A DNA stretch of 12,540 bases, from contig DCAE01000083.1 of NCBI GenBank assembly GCA_002311385.1, positions 1-12,540 on the forward strand. The letters run 5' to 3'. Below, piece after piece: positions 6,191 to 12,540 of the stretch (the stretch's first letter is position 1; each line of letters opens with the position of its first letter). Both the position numbers and the translations under genes were made by a program. The notes under the pieces were generated by a model. That model did not search any database. It was not told where the DNA came from and saw only the letters and a list, made by a program, of their open reading frames with translations. The stretch is from Dehalococcoidia bacterium UBA1141 (GTDB lineage: Bacteria; Chloroflexota; Dehalococcoidia; Lucifugimonadales; UBA3495).

Positions 6191-6961
6191 TTAGGCTTTA
6201 ACGGCCCGGAAAACCAGGCAAGGCCAAGCAAAGTGAATGTCGTCATCCACTTCCTCGATTTCAAAAGCTTCCTTTACCGCCGCAGGGGCGTTCAAGAAAT
6301 CCCGCCGCAGGGACTCTGCCTCCGCCTTTGGAATGGCGGTGCGGGCCACCCAGCCATTGAACTTTAAGTGGATGCTGGTGTGCACCCGATCAACCATGTC
6401 CAGTCCCCGTTCGGCTACCAATTCCTGGATGGCCGAGGCTTTGCGATTTTCTATGTGGCTGTAGTCTCGCCGGAGCTCAATTTCTTCCATCCAGTCCCTC
6501 ACGGAACTGTCCTCGGGAGCGACGCTATCAGCGATTAACAGCGCGCCGCCCACTTTCAAAACACGGTGCGCCTCGGTTATGACTGCCTGGTAGTCGCCAA
6601 AATGATGGGCCGCCATTCTAGAACCGACGATGTCCAAAGAACCGTTGGCGAAAGGCAAGGATTCAGCAGAGTTTTGGCACAGAGCCAGGTTGGTTAAACC
6701 CCTTTCGTCGCCGATGCGCTGGGTCTCCCTGAGCATGGGTCCGGCAAGGTCGGTGGCCACGGTCCGGTAATCGAGCCCGGCCATGTTAAATGCGTTGAAT
6801 CCCGCCCCGGTGCCCAAATCAATAGCCCACTGGGAAGGACTTGAGGCGGCGCCCAGCAAGCCTTTGATCATCTCCAGGCTATCATCGCTCACATGAACCT
6901 GACTTAAGGCGTAATCGGCCGCTCTGGCCCCAAATGCGGCTTCGTGCTGGTCCTTACTCAA
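6191..6961 (-). CDS. Class I SAM-dependent methyltransferase (UbiE/Methyltransf_11 type)
   Basis: 256 residues from a TTG start at 6961. SAM-binding motif I is DLGTGAGF (48-55), with an acidic residue ending beta-2 at D71. SAESLPF (98-104) and SRMAAHHF (114-121) match the post-motif segments of UbiE-like enzymes, and VLKVGGALLIAD (134-145) is the motif III region. The C-terminal third (NGWVARTAIPKAEAESLRRD) resembles small-molecule methyltransferases of the Methyltransf_11 group, whose substrates cannot be read from sequence. It converges with tenA, with 8 bp between stop codons and no terminator between them. The ribosome binding site is weak (gagag about 12 nt upstream). The gene is separated from the NHL group upstream by a strong terminator, so it must have its own promoter in 6962-7071; none is convincing. 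Confidence 0.88.
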   Translation of the reverse strand: MSKDQHEAAFGARAADYALSQVHVSDDSLEMIKGLLGAASSPSQWAIDLGTGAGFNAFNMAGLDYRTVATDLAGPMLRETQRIGDERGLTNLALCQNSAESLPFANGSLDIVGSRMAAHHFGDYQAVITEAHRVLKVGGALLIADSVAPEDSSVRDWMEEIELRRDYSHIENRKASAIQELVAERGLDMVDRVHTSIHLKFNGWVARTAIPKAEAESLRRDFLNAPAAVKEAFEIEEVDDDIHFAWPCLVFRAVKA

Positions 6962-7071
6962 AACTGGATTGCTCTCTTATTCTCCGGATCTGCGCTGGTT
7001 ATTGTCATTACGAAAATAAGGCTGGGGTCTTGTGCATCCTTATAAAAATATCAGTAGAGATATCGGCAGGC

Positions 7072-7118
7072 AAAAAAATACTGGCGCCTGACGCGGTCAT
7101 TGCCGCGTCAGGCGCCAG
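7072..7118 (-). terminator. Rho-independent terminator of the DUF1800-DUF1501-NHL unit
   Basis: Arms 7081-7096 and 7103-7118 are perfectly complementary over 16 bp with a 6-nt loop. On the minus strand the stem is followed by TA and seven T residues (complement of 7072-7078). It lies 23 bp beyond the NHL stop codon. A GC-rich perfect stem plus U-tract is as clear as an intrinsic terminator gets. Confidence 0.95.
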
Positions 7119-7141
7119 CCAATTACTTGCCTCCGGTGATG

Positions 7142-8200
7142 TTAAATCATTACCGGTTCGGTGTTCTTCTGGTAGATCTGGAAGCGCTGCCTCATGGTGT
7201 CGGCGATAATGATTCGTCCGGTATCATCGACCTTCACCGCTACGGGCGCCCACAGTACCTTCTCCGGAGTGAAGTCGCGCACACCGTTGCGCTGGCGAAT
7301 CATATCCGGGTTGGACTCAATCTTAGCAATGCCCCACTTGGACAAGCCTGCATCGCCAGTGAACTGGGTGATGAAGCGACCGTCGGGAGTCAGTACTTGG
7401 ACGCGGCTGTTCAGCCAGTCGGCCACATAGATGTCGCCGTCTTTGTCCACTGCAACGCCGGTCGGTCGGTTAAATGTGCCGACAGGTGCGTCTAATACAC
7501 GCATGCCACCATTGCGGCGCATGTTGGTCGCGTCGCCGCCGGTTCCGGGCTTGCCAAAGCTGGCCAACCACTTTCCGTCGGAGGTGAAAGACTGAATCCG
7601 GTCATTGCGCCAGTCGGCCACGAACACGTTGCCTTCCTTGTCCAAGCCGATGCCCCACGGGATATTCAACTCGCCGGGGCCTTGGCCGAAGCTGCCAAAC
7701 TGACCAACATATTTGCCGTCCAAGGTGAATTTCTGCACCCTGTGATTACGGCTGTCGACCACGTATACGATGTCGTCACGAATGGCGAGTCCCGCAGGGC
7801 GATCCAACTGTCCATCGCCGGAACCGTTGTCTCCCCAATGGCTCAGATAGTCGCCATCCTTGTTGAAGATGGTGATTCTATGCAGATACTCGTCGGACAC
7901 GTAGACGTTGGTGTCCTTGTCCAAAGCTATCGAGATGGGCCAGTAGAACTGACCCGGCCGGTCCCCGTAGGAGCCGAACTCGGTGATGTAATCTTCGCCA
8001 TTCTCGTCCAAGGTGAAGCAGTTAATTCGGACCCCATCGGGCCTGGACTCGTAGGACCGGTTCACCACGTAAATCACGTTGTCGGGGGCTAGAGCGAAGT
8101 CCATAGGCTTGCGGAACCCGCTGCCCTGAAACTCGCCGCGTCCGGCCACGAAATTGTAGGTGAACGTCCGGTCGTTGATTCCTAGAAATACGGCAGCCAT
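7142..8200 (-). CDS. NHL-repeat six-bladed beta-propeller protein
   Basis: 352 residues composed of six NHL repeats starting near residues 29, 87, 133, 179, 244 and 317. Typical blades read 'PxGIxxDxxGNVxVADxxNxRIQxFxxDG' (for example GIGLDKEGNVFVADWRNDRI). The last blade (IIIADTMRQRFQIYQ) closes the propeller. NHL propellers serve as binding scaffolds or, in some families, as lyases or metal-site enzymes; no catalytic motif can be named here. No signal peptide or membrane segment is visible (it starts MAAVFLGINDRTFTYNFVAG), so it appears cytoplasmic unless exported by another route. The ATG at 8200 has an excellent GAGGAGGT 6 nt upstream. A 7-bp hairpin directly precedes that site, so translation may be controlled. 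It is the last gene before the strong terminator. Confidence 0.9.
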   Translation of the reverse strand: MAAVFLGINDRTFTYNFVAGRGEFQGSGFRKPMDFALAPDNVIYVVNRSYESRPDGVRINCFTLDENGEDYITEFGSYGDRPGQFYWPISIALDKDTNVYVSDEYLHRITIFNKDGDYLSHWGDNGSGDGQLDRPAGLAIRDDIVYVVDSRNHRVQKFTLDGKYVGQFGSFGQGPGELNIPWGIGLDKEGNVFVADWRNDRIQSFTSDGKWLASFGKPGTGGDATNMRRNGGMRVLDAPVGTFNRPTGVAVDKDGDIYVADWLNSRVQVLTPDGRFITQFTGDAGLSKWGIAKIESNPDMIRQRNGVRDFTPEKVLWAPVAVKVDDTGRIIIADTMRQRFQIYQKNTEPVMI

Positions 8201-8214
8201 AGTTGATACCTCCT

Positions 8215-8268
8215 CAGCGAATGTTCGCTGTGGTCGCTCCGTTTCCGTTTGGATAGGACGGAGCGACC
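8215..8268 (-). promoter_or_regulatory. Double hairpin in the NHL-gene leader, abutting the ribosome binding site
   Basis: In transcript order there is an 11-bp perfect stem (8258-8268 with 8232-8242, 15-nt loop). It is followed after one base by a 7-bp perfect stem (8224-8230 with 8215-8221) around two bases (real hairpin loop would open a pair or two). The second stem ends where the Shine-Dalgarno begins (complement of 8206-8214). Neither stem is followed by a U-run in the direction of transcription, so these are not ordinary terminators. Roles in mRNA stability or control of translation are inference. Confidence 0.5.
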
Positions 8269-8291
8269 TAAAATTTTCGTGCCACCCTAAA

Positions 8292-8370
8292 CCGGGCCCT
8301 TACTATGCCGACATCGGCCTACGGCCCGGCTGGAAGGTGATATTGCAATCGACGCTATCGGGCCGATTGC
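8292..8370 (-). other. Further inverted repeats in the DUF1501-NHL spacer
   Basis: A 7-bp outer stem (8292-8298 with 8323-8329) encloses a 5-bp inner hairpin (8307-8311 with 8314-8318). Next to it is another 7-bp inverted repeat (8345-8351 with 8364-8370). Together with the double hairpin nearer the NHL gene, almost the whole 182-bp spacer is self-complementary. It could be partial termination, mRNA processing or a structured RNA; no known riboswitch motif is recognised. Confidence 0.4.
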
Positions 8371-8382
8371 TGGTTTGGTTGC

Positions 8383-9519
8383 TTACAGGAAACCTAGTTG
8401 CTCGTAGCTGCCGCCCACGATGGGTTTGGCATCCAGGCCCATCCACTTCTCCAAAAGCGTGGTGTAGATGGAACGGAAATCCGTGTTGTGTTGCAGGTTT
8501 CCGCCGTCTTCCAGTTCATTTTCCTTGAGAGACGGGTACTCGCCGTACAGGCCGCCCTTAACGTTCTCGCCGATGACGAAGGCCACTCCGCCGGTACCGT
8601 GGTCGGTGCCGGAGCCGTTGTCCTTGGCTCGGCGGCCAAACTCGGAGTAAAGCAGGGTGGTTACGTTGTCGCTGATGTCCAGTTGGCGCAGGTCCGACAT
8701 ATAAGAGTCTACGTTTACAGCGACGTCGTTCAACAGATTGGAGTGACCCACGGCCTGGTTAGCATGGGTGTCAAAAATGTTGTAGGGAGCGGTGGTGAAG
8801 AACACGCGGGTGCCGAACTGGGCATTGTGCACTTGCACCATATCTTTTAGATAGCCGCCGATGTTGCCCAGCAGGTACTCAATCTCGGAGTTGTATTTGG
8901 CTGGGGCGGTGCCGAGAATATCGGCGCCCTTCATGGCTTCGATACCGGTGCGTCGGATGAAGTCGTTGACTGCGCCCTTACCGATGGCGGGGGCGTACAT
9001 TCGACCAAACAGGTCCAATGCTTCTTCTCGCTCATTCTCTTTCTCGATATCAGTCAGCAGGCCATAGCTGTTGAGGTCTCCCACAGATGCTACGGGGACG
9101 CCTTCCATGGCCAGTGAGCGGGGCATGCCGCGACCGAAGTTGACGGCGGTCAGAACATTCTCACCGGTGGGATCGAGAGCCTTAATCACCCGGCCCAACC
9201 AGCCTTCAACGCCCAGCGTATCGGGTTCGCAGGTGGCCCAAATGTCCATCGAGCGGAAGTGGGACAGGCTGCCATGGGGATAGCCTACGCCCTGAATGAT
9301 GGCCAATTTACCTTGGTCCCAATATTTTTTCAGCGGGGCGAAAGACGGGTGCAAGCCAATCTCATTGGTCAGATGCACAATCTGGTCTTCGGGGATGCCC
9401 AAGGCTGGTCGATTGTCACGGTAATTGGGGTCGTTGTAGGGAATAACCGTGTTCAATCCATCATTCCCCCCGGAGAGGGAAATTACTGCCAGAACAGGAT
9501 CTTTTTTGGTAGAAACCAT
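8383..9519 (-). CDS. DUF1501 family protein (alkaline-phosphatase-like fold)
   Basis: 378 residues. It has the N-terminal DUF1501 signature LSGGNDGLNTVIPY (15-28), HFRSMDIW (87-94), FDTHANQ (249-255) and SEFGRRAKDNGSGTDHG (292-308); these Asp, His and Asn residues are candidate metal ligands by analogy with the alkaline phosphatase/sulfatase superfamily. Many DUF1501 proteins carry an N-terminal Tat signal; this one starts directly at the domain (MVSTKKDPVLAVISLSGG) and has none. The ATG at 9519 has GGAGG 7 nt upstream. It follows the DUF1800 gene by 105 bp; the DUF1800-DUF1501 pairing is common across bacteria, which suggests a joint but unknown role. The enzymatic activity has not been assigned to my knowledge. 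Confidence 0.93.
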   Translation of the reverse strand: MVSTKKDPVLAVISLSGGNDGLNTVIPYNDPNYRDNRPALGIPEDQIVHLTNEIGLHPSFAPLKKYWDQGKLAIIQGVGYPHGSLSHFRSMDIWATCEPDTLGVEGWLGRVIKALDPTGENVLTAVNFGRGMPRSLAMEGVPVASVGDLNSYGLLTDIEKENEREEALDLFGRMYAPAIGKGAVNDFIRRTGIEAMKGADILGTAPAKYNSEIEYLLGNIGGYLKDMVQVHNAQFGTRVFFTTAPYNIFDTHANQAVGHSNLLNDVAVNVDSYMSDLRQLDISDNVTTLLYSEFGRRAKDNGSGTDHGTGGVAFVIGENVKGGLYGEYPSLKENELEDGGNLQHNTDFRSIYTTLLEKWMGLDAKPIVGGSYEQLGFL

Positions 9520-9607
9520 TGTCGTTCCTCCGTTTCGTTTCAGACCTTCGATTTATTTTTCTGTCCGTTTTTCAGATTCTAGTCTCAGTATTCGTTCCAA
9601 GAGGTTT

Positions 9608-9620
9608 CGTTCCAGGAACG
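9608..9620. repeat. Short palindrome just after the DUF1800 stop
   Basis: cgttcc-a-ggaacg is a perfect inverted repeat around one base, lying 4 nt beyond the DUF1800 stop codon. The 9-mer ttcgttcca also recurs as a direct repeat at 9591-9599 and 9606-9614. It could be a small operator or weak hairpin; no T-run follows it on the minus strand. The rest of the 105-bp spacer is AT-rich and carries the DUF1501 ribosome binding site. Confidence 0.35.
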
Positions 9621-9624
9621 CCGC

Positions 9625-11049
9625 TTAACCGAATTGGAATTCGGAAGTGGTGGCAATCATCTGGAAGGTCTCGCCAGCCCTTCTGGTGAAGTCAGCGCGC
9701 TCGGCGTCACTACCGTGTCGCAACTCTCCGCCCTCGGATACGTGGGTGACCAGTTCATTCCTGGTCTCGTCGGCAACGGTCATGGGCCCTACCAGGTCCA
9801 AGCAACCGTCCACCAGTTGATCCGCGTTCATTGTCTCGCCTTGGGCCATGAGGCGCTGAATCAGGGACATGACGCCGGGAAGCTCGGTGTTGCCAAGCAT
9901 TCCGGAGGCGAAATTGATTCGGTCTATCAAGCTGCCGCTGTTGATCCACTCGGGACCCGTGTGCCAACCTTCCACCGTGGGAGGATTCAGCAAATCCAAC
10001 CCCATGTATTTGGGCTCCATGGCCACAAAGAACAGGCCGGGCTTGGGCTCGGTGTGTTCCTTAACCAAGCGAACCGTTCCGATTACAACGTCGGCAGGGC
10101 TCTTAACCTTGGCGAAGTGAACCGCCTCAGACTTAAAGAAGTCGGAGGTGAAGAGGGCCTTTAGCATGGCGCCAATCTCGTATCCGGAGTCGAAGTAGGC
10201 CTTCTCCAGAATCTTGATTGCTTCCGGGTCTCGGGGCTCGGAGAGCGTCCAAGACGGGACGGGCAATTCGTCGGCCACGAAGAAGTCGTAGAGTTTGCGG
10301 GAGACATACCGGGCGGCGGCGGGCTGCTTGCAGATGATGTTTACAATGTCCTCGCCGTTCCAATCCCCAGTCTCACCCAAGAATGTCTTATCGCTGTCAT
10401 CGTGATCGGCCGGGTCAAATCGGAACTCGAATGGACTACGTCCGTTGGGGAAGACGGGAATGGTGGGGGCAAGGTTCCAACCGGTGAACGCCCTAGCACA
10501 TGCTTTAACGTCGTCTTCGCCGTAATTGGCCTTTCCGTCCATGCCTACGCCCAAGGAGAACAACTCAAGCAGTTCCCGTCCGTAGTTCTCGTTTACGGCA
10601 ACCTTGTGGCTCTCGATGTTGTCCAGGTAGTAGAGCATGCAAGGGTCTGTGGAAAGCCACAGCAACAAATCTCGGAAGTTGCCCATGCCCTTTTCACGGA
10701 AGGTGTCGTACTGCATGGCAGTTGTCCGAGCATTATCCACTTTGTTGTCGCCAGCGCAGAAAATCATGTGCCAGAAGAGGGCCATTTTCTCTTGCAACTG
10801 GTATTTGTTGTTAATCATCCGATAGACGATATCCGTCTGCGGAGTCTCAACAGCCGCGACATTGAGGTACGAAGGATAGGCTCGAAAAAGCAGGTCTTCC
10901 TCGACTCCCGCCCCGTCTCCAGGCGACAAATATTCCTGTACTACGCTGTCATAGCCTTGAGCCACTCTGGCCTCGATCTCGTCACGGCTTGCGCCAAACC
11001 CGGCCCGGCGCAAGAAGTGTGCCATCAATGCAATGTCTTTGTCAGCCAT
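9625..11049 (-). CDS. DUF1800 family protein
   Basis: 474 residues from the ATG at 11049; an in-frame TTG immediately upstream (11050-11052) is less likely because the strong AAAGGAGGG lies 6 nt before the ATG. DUF1800 hallmarks in order are HFLRRAGFG (11-19), MALFWHMIF (89-97), VNENYGRELLELFSLG (152-167) and ARAFTGW (185-191), then a C-terminal region with PPTVEGW. The protein is of family length and unbroken. No signal peptide precedes the domain. It is the first gene of the group read DUF1800, DUF1501, NHL. Function is unknown; partnership with DUF1501 is a family-wide pattern. Confidence 0.94.
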   Translation of the reverse strand: MADKDIALMAHFLRRAGFGASRDEIEARVAQGYDSVVQEYLSPGDGAGVEEDLLFRAYPSYLNVAAVETPQTDIVYRMINNKYQLQEKMALFWHMIFCAGDNKVDNARTTAMQYDTFREKGMGNFRDLLLWLSTDPCMLYYLDNIESHKVAVNENYGRELLELFSLGVGMDGKANYGEDDVKACARAFTGWNLAPTIPVFPNGRSPFEFRFDPADHDDSDKTFLGETGDWNGEDIVNIICKQPAAARYVSRKLYDFFVADELPVPSWTLSEPRDPEAIKILEKAYFDSGYEIGAMLKALFTSDFFKSEAVHFAKVKSPADVVIGTVRLVKEHTEPKPGLFFVAMEPKYMGLDLLNPPTVEGWHTGPEWINSGSLIDRINFASGMLGNTELPGVMSLIQRLMAQGETMNADQLVDGCLDLVGPMTVADETRNELVTHVSEGGELRHGSDAERADFTRRAGETFQMIATTSEFQFG

Positions 11050-11112
11050 CAATTCCCTCCTTTCCTTCCTCGCTCCTAATTTTTTCTGATACTAAATTTC
11101 GGTTTTCAGGTA

Positions 11113-11137
11113 AATTGCCCTGACGGCAATTAGTATA
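11113..11137 (-). promoter_or_regulatory. Candidate -10 box with adjacent inverted repeat upstream of DUF1800
   Basis: TATACT reads on the minus strand at 11132-11137, about 80 bp before the DUF1800 start. Directly downstream of it is a perfect 7-bp inverted repeat (aattgcc at 11113-11119, ggcaatt at 11125-11131, 5-bp spacer), in a position suited to a repressor. No acceptable -35 box is visible (tatag-like sequence at the right distance), so this is tentative. The rest of the 381-bp stretch 11053-11433 holds only a possible extension of the cupin frame (11299-11433) and a 14-bp palindrome (caatgt-tc-acattg, 11343-11356). Confidence 0.3.
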
Positions 11138-11433
11138 AAGCGATCCCAGAATCTTCTATATAGTTACATGCGCGACTAGGACTATGTCCATGACACGCCT
11201 GAGAAACGGCCTGCGAGATGCTTTAGTCACATATTAAAGACCTTTGGCGAGCCGCTGTCAATCATTCATATGCAATAATCACAATAAGTTAATATCTATT
11301 ATCTTCTTGTACCTGCCCCCAATTTGAGTCGATTCCCCATGTCAATGTTCACATTGGTGGCGCTGAGACTACCGGAACGCCTGAGAAAGTGTTGCAGCCT
11401 CTTGGCTACTTGATGGTCCAGCGGCTCGATAAC

Positions 11434-11769
11434 CTAGTCGTTCAAGAAGATATAGGCAGCGGCGTTAGTGGGTGTTAAGTCGCGGTGGGTATGGCCCTTG
11501 CCGGTAACATCCTCCATCAGCCGTATGTCTCCAGCACAGAATATCTGCTTCGATCCGTCGCTCGTGCCTATTTCGACCTCGCCGGAAAGGTGAATAATCA
11601 GCCTCCGGTCCGGTAAAGGGTGAAAGTCCATGTTTCTTGGTTCGGAAAAATGCTGAATTTTCACTTCCTTTAGGTTCTGAATGGCACCCAATTCCGGCTG
11701 ATGCGCCACGTCTAGCTCCTCGAAATGGCTCTCTCCGTCGGCCCCGGCAAATACTCGATAAAATCCCAT
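11434..11769 (-). CDS. Small single-domain cupin protein
   Basis: 111 residues forming one cupin barrel. The central strand region is PDRRLIIHLSGEVEIG (53-68), the motif 1 equivalent, with H50 and H60 as possible metal ligands. It is followed by GDIRLMEDVTGKGHTH (80-95), the motif 2 equivalent with H93 and H95. Motif 1 is degenerate compared with HxH(x)3-4E, so metal binding is uncertain. Small cupins have many roles and the substrate cannot be predicted. The ATG at 11769 has AGGAGAGG about 7 nt upstream. It is transcribed away from the SpoU gene. After the TAG stop (11434-11436) the same frame stays open for 44 more codons to TAA (11299-11301), noted separately. Confidence 0.82.
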   Translation of the reverse strand: MGFYRVFAGADGESHFEELDVAHQPELGAIQNLKEVKIQHFSEPRNMDFHPLPDRRLIIHLSGEVEIGTSDGSKQIFCAGDIRLMEDVTGKGHTHRDLTPTNAAAYIFLND

Positions 11770-11831
11770 GACTGTCCTCTCCTATTGGGGTTTATTTGAA
11801 AGTCTTTATTAGCATTTAATTGATGAGTTGA

Positions 11832-11979
11832 TACGCGGATTGGATAATACACAGAGAATCGCCAAGTACTATGGCCTATGACTGTTGCCCAAGATTCTTG
11901 ATCAATTTTGATGATAGTTGATTCATATTATCAATATTAGTGAAGCTCAATATAAATGAAGCCCGATCCAATCCGCGTA
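11832..11979. repeat. 148-bp AT-rich element with perfect 14-bp terminal inverted repeats
   Basis: tacgcggattggat (11832-11845) and its exact reverse complement (11966-11979) bound a 120-bp AT-rich core. The core contains smaller hairpins (agaatc...gattct, a TTGATCAA palindrome, TGATA...TATCA). No target-site duplication flanks it (ttga before, ccca after). It sits between the divergent cupin and SpoU genes. It may be a MITE-like remnant, the closing stem of a structured RNA on either strand, or paired regulator sites. Outside it, the 304-bp intergenic stretch 11770-12073 holds the cupin ribosome binding site and the SpoU promoter. Confidence 0.55.
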
Positions 11980-12002
11980 CCCAAACCGAGCAGCATATCG
12001 GT

Positions 12003-12033
12003 TTGACCTAACACAGCTTTCCCCGATTATAAT
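12003..12033 (+). promoter_or_regulatory. Sigma70-type promoter of the RNA methyltransferase gene
   Basis: TTGACC (12003-12008) and TATAAT (12028-12033) are separated by 19 bp, slightly longer than the ideal 17. Transcription would begin near 12040, about 34 nt before the proposed TTG start. Confidence 0.5.
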
Positions 12034-12073
12034 CGTTAGCCATGATTGTTATTAGCTTGACCGGTAGTGCTAA

Positions 12074-12540
12074 TTGCCAAATCAAACTATAGTAGAAAAA
12101 TTCCGCAGCGCCCGTGGGAATTCGTCGCTGGCCGTGCTGGAAGGGTTTCACCCGTTGAAGCACGCGATCCGCTTCGGTGCCCAACTGGAGCTTGTGGTCG
12201 GCGTTAGCCCGGGCGAGTTGTCTGAATTGGGCGAGGAATACGGACCCGATATCTCTTCCGTTTTGGAAAGCCAACTAACGCTGGTGCCACATGAAGTTTT
12301 CCGGCAACTGGCTCCGGTACCGCCACCCACAGGAGTGATTGGTATCGCCAGGCGAACAGCCGCCTCTCTGACTGAAATGCTCGGTGACCACACCGAAGCG
12401 CCCATCGTACTGCTGGAAAACCCCAGAAACATGCTGAACATCGGGGCAGCTATCCGTGTTTCGGCGGCAGCGGGCGCTGCGGGGGTGATAACCACCGGCA
12501 ACCAAGACCCTTGGCACCCTGCGGCCATCATTGCTTCGGC
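12074..12540 (+). CDS. SpoU/TrmH-family RNA 2'-O-ribose methyltransferase, 3' end outside window
   Basis: An open frame from TTG 12074 to the window edge (155 complete codons). Residues about 10-100 resemble the substrate-binding N-terminal domain of SpoU enzymes (RSARG, LEGFHPLKHAI). The SPOUT catalytic domain starts at about 110. Motif 1 is ENPRNMLNIGAAIR (115-128) with the conserved N122 and R128, and motif 2 begins with DPWHPAAIIAS (145-155), where Ile replaces the more usual Arg before Ala-Ser. The family methylates ribose of tRNA or rRNA using SAM; the target cannot be told (TrmH, RlmB and related types). The TTG is the only start codon between an upstream in-frame TAA (12071-12073) and the domain. 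No Shine-Dalgarno is evident. Confidence 0.88.
   Translation, partial: MPNQTIVEKFRSARGNSSLAVLEGFHPLKHAIRFGAQLELVVGVSPGELSELGEEYGPDISSVLESQLTLVPHEVFRQLAPVPPPTGVIGIARRTAASLTEMLGDHTEAPIVLLENPRNMLNIGAAIRVSAAAGAAGVITTGNQDPWHPAAIIAS

Noticed and set aside
10402..11079. Plus-strand 225-residue ORF
   Set aside because: Entirely antisense to the well-supported DUF1800 gene; a shadow of its codon pattern.
11320..11340. gagtcgattcccc resembling a tRNA T-loop
   Set aside because: No matching acceptor, anticodon or D arms can be found around it.
11195..11388. 12-mer acgcctgagaaa repeated at 11195 and 11377
   Set aside because: Several 12-mer repeats are expected by chance in a window of this length; flanks do not match.
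12042..12092. Short ORF from ATG 12042 (MIVISLTG...) as the SpoU start
   Set aside because: Different frame from the methyltransferase and ends after 16 residues.
12008..12531. Minus-strand ORFs opposite the SpoU gene
   Set aside because: Antisense shadows of a frame with clear SPOUT motifs.

Overview
The window looks like bacterial chromosome of moderate GC. Gene content and order (rplI-dnaB followed by a DnaD-like protein and a DnaC-type loader, plus a DUF1800/DUF1501/NHL group) suggest Chloroflexota, perhaps the Dehalococcoidia/SAR202 side. That placement is inference from gene content and protein flavour; no phylogenetic marker was compared. No rRNA, tRNA, CRISPR or intact mobile element is visible.

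Layout. Positions 1-573 (minus) hold a decayed ArsR regulator / SRPBCC (AHSA1-like) pair: the frames are continuous and recognisable but carry three nonsense codons, while a striking operator palindrome and a TTGACA promoter box survive upstream. Positions 574-937 are non-coding and hold short tandem repeats and an inverted pair of REP-like arms. Positions 938-5056 (minus) are a replication/translation operon read rplI, dnaB, DnaD-like protein, DnaC-like loader. The loader is unusual in having two tandem AAA+ ATPase domains, and its start lies 89 bp inside the preceding gene.

Positions 5057-5513 are a divergent region with a -10-like box and a small coding-like ORF on the minus strand. It is followed by tenA (plus, TTG start at 5514 preferred), which converges with a class I SAM methyltransferase (minus, TTG start) with 8 bp between the stop codons. 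Positions 7072-11049 (minus) are a three-gene group read DUF1800, DUF1501, six-bladed NHL propeller. Each gene has a strong Shine-Dalgarno sequence, none has a visible export signal, and the group ends in a textbook terminator (16-bp perfect stem plus U7). The 182-bp spacer before the NHL gene is rich in hairpins, the last one abutting its ribosome binding site.

Positions 11053-11433 are non-coding apart from a possible readthrough tail of a small cupin gene (11434-11769, minus). Between the cupin gene and a divergent SpoU/TrmH-type RNA methyltransferase (plus, from 12074, running off the window) lies a 148-bp AT-rich element closed by perfect 14-bp inverted repeats, then a recognisable sigma70-type promoter.

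Working together: the rplI-dnaB block couples a ribosomal protein with the replicative helicase and its probable loading machinery. The DUF1800/DUF1501/NHL genes look like one transcription unit of unknown joint function. The strongest leads for follow-up are the double-AAA+ loader, the structured spacer before the NHL gene, the 148-bp inverted-repeat element, and the nonsense-riddled ArsR/SRPBCC pair that keeps its operator.
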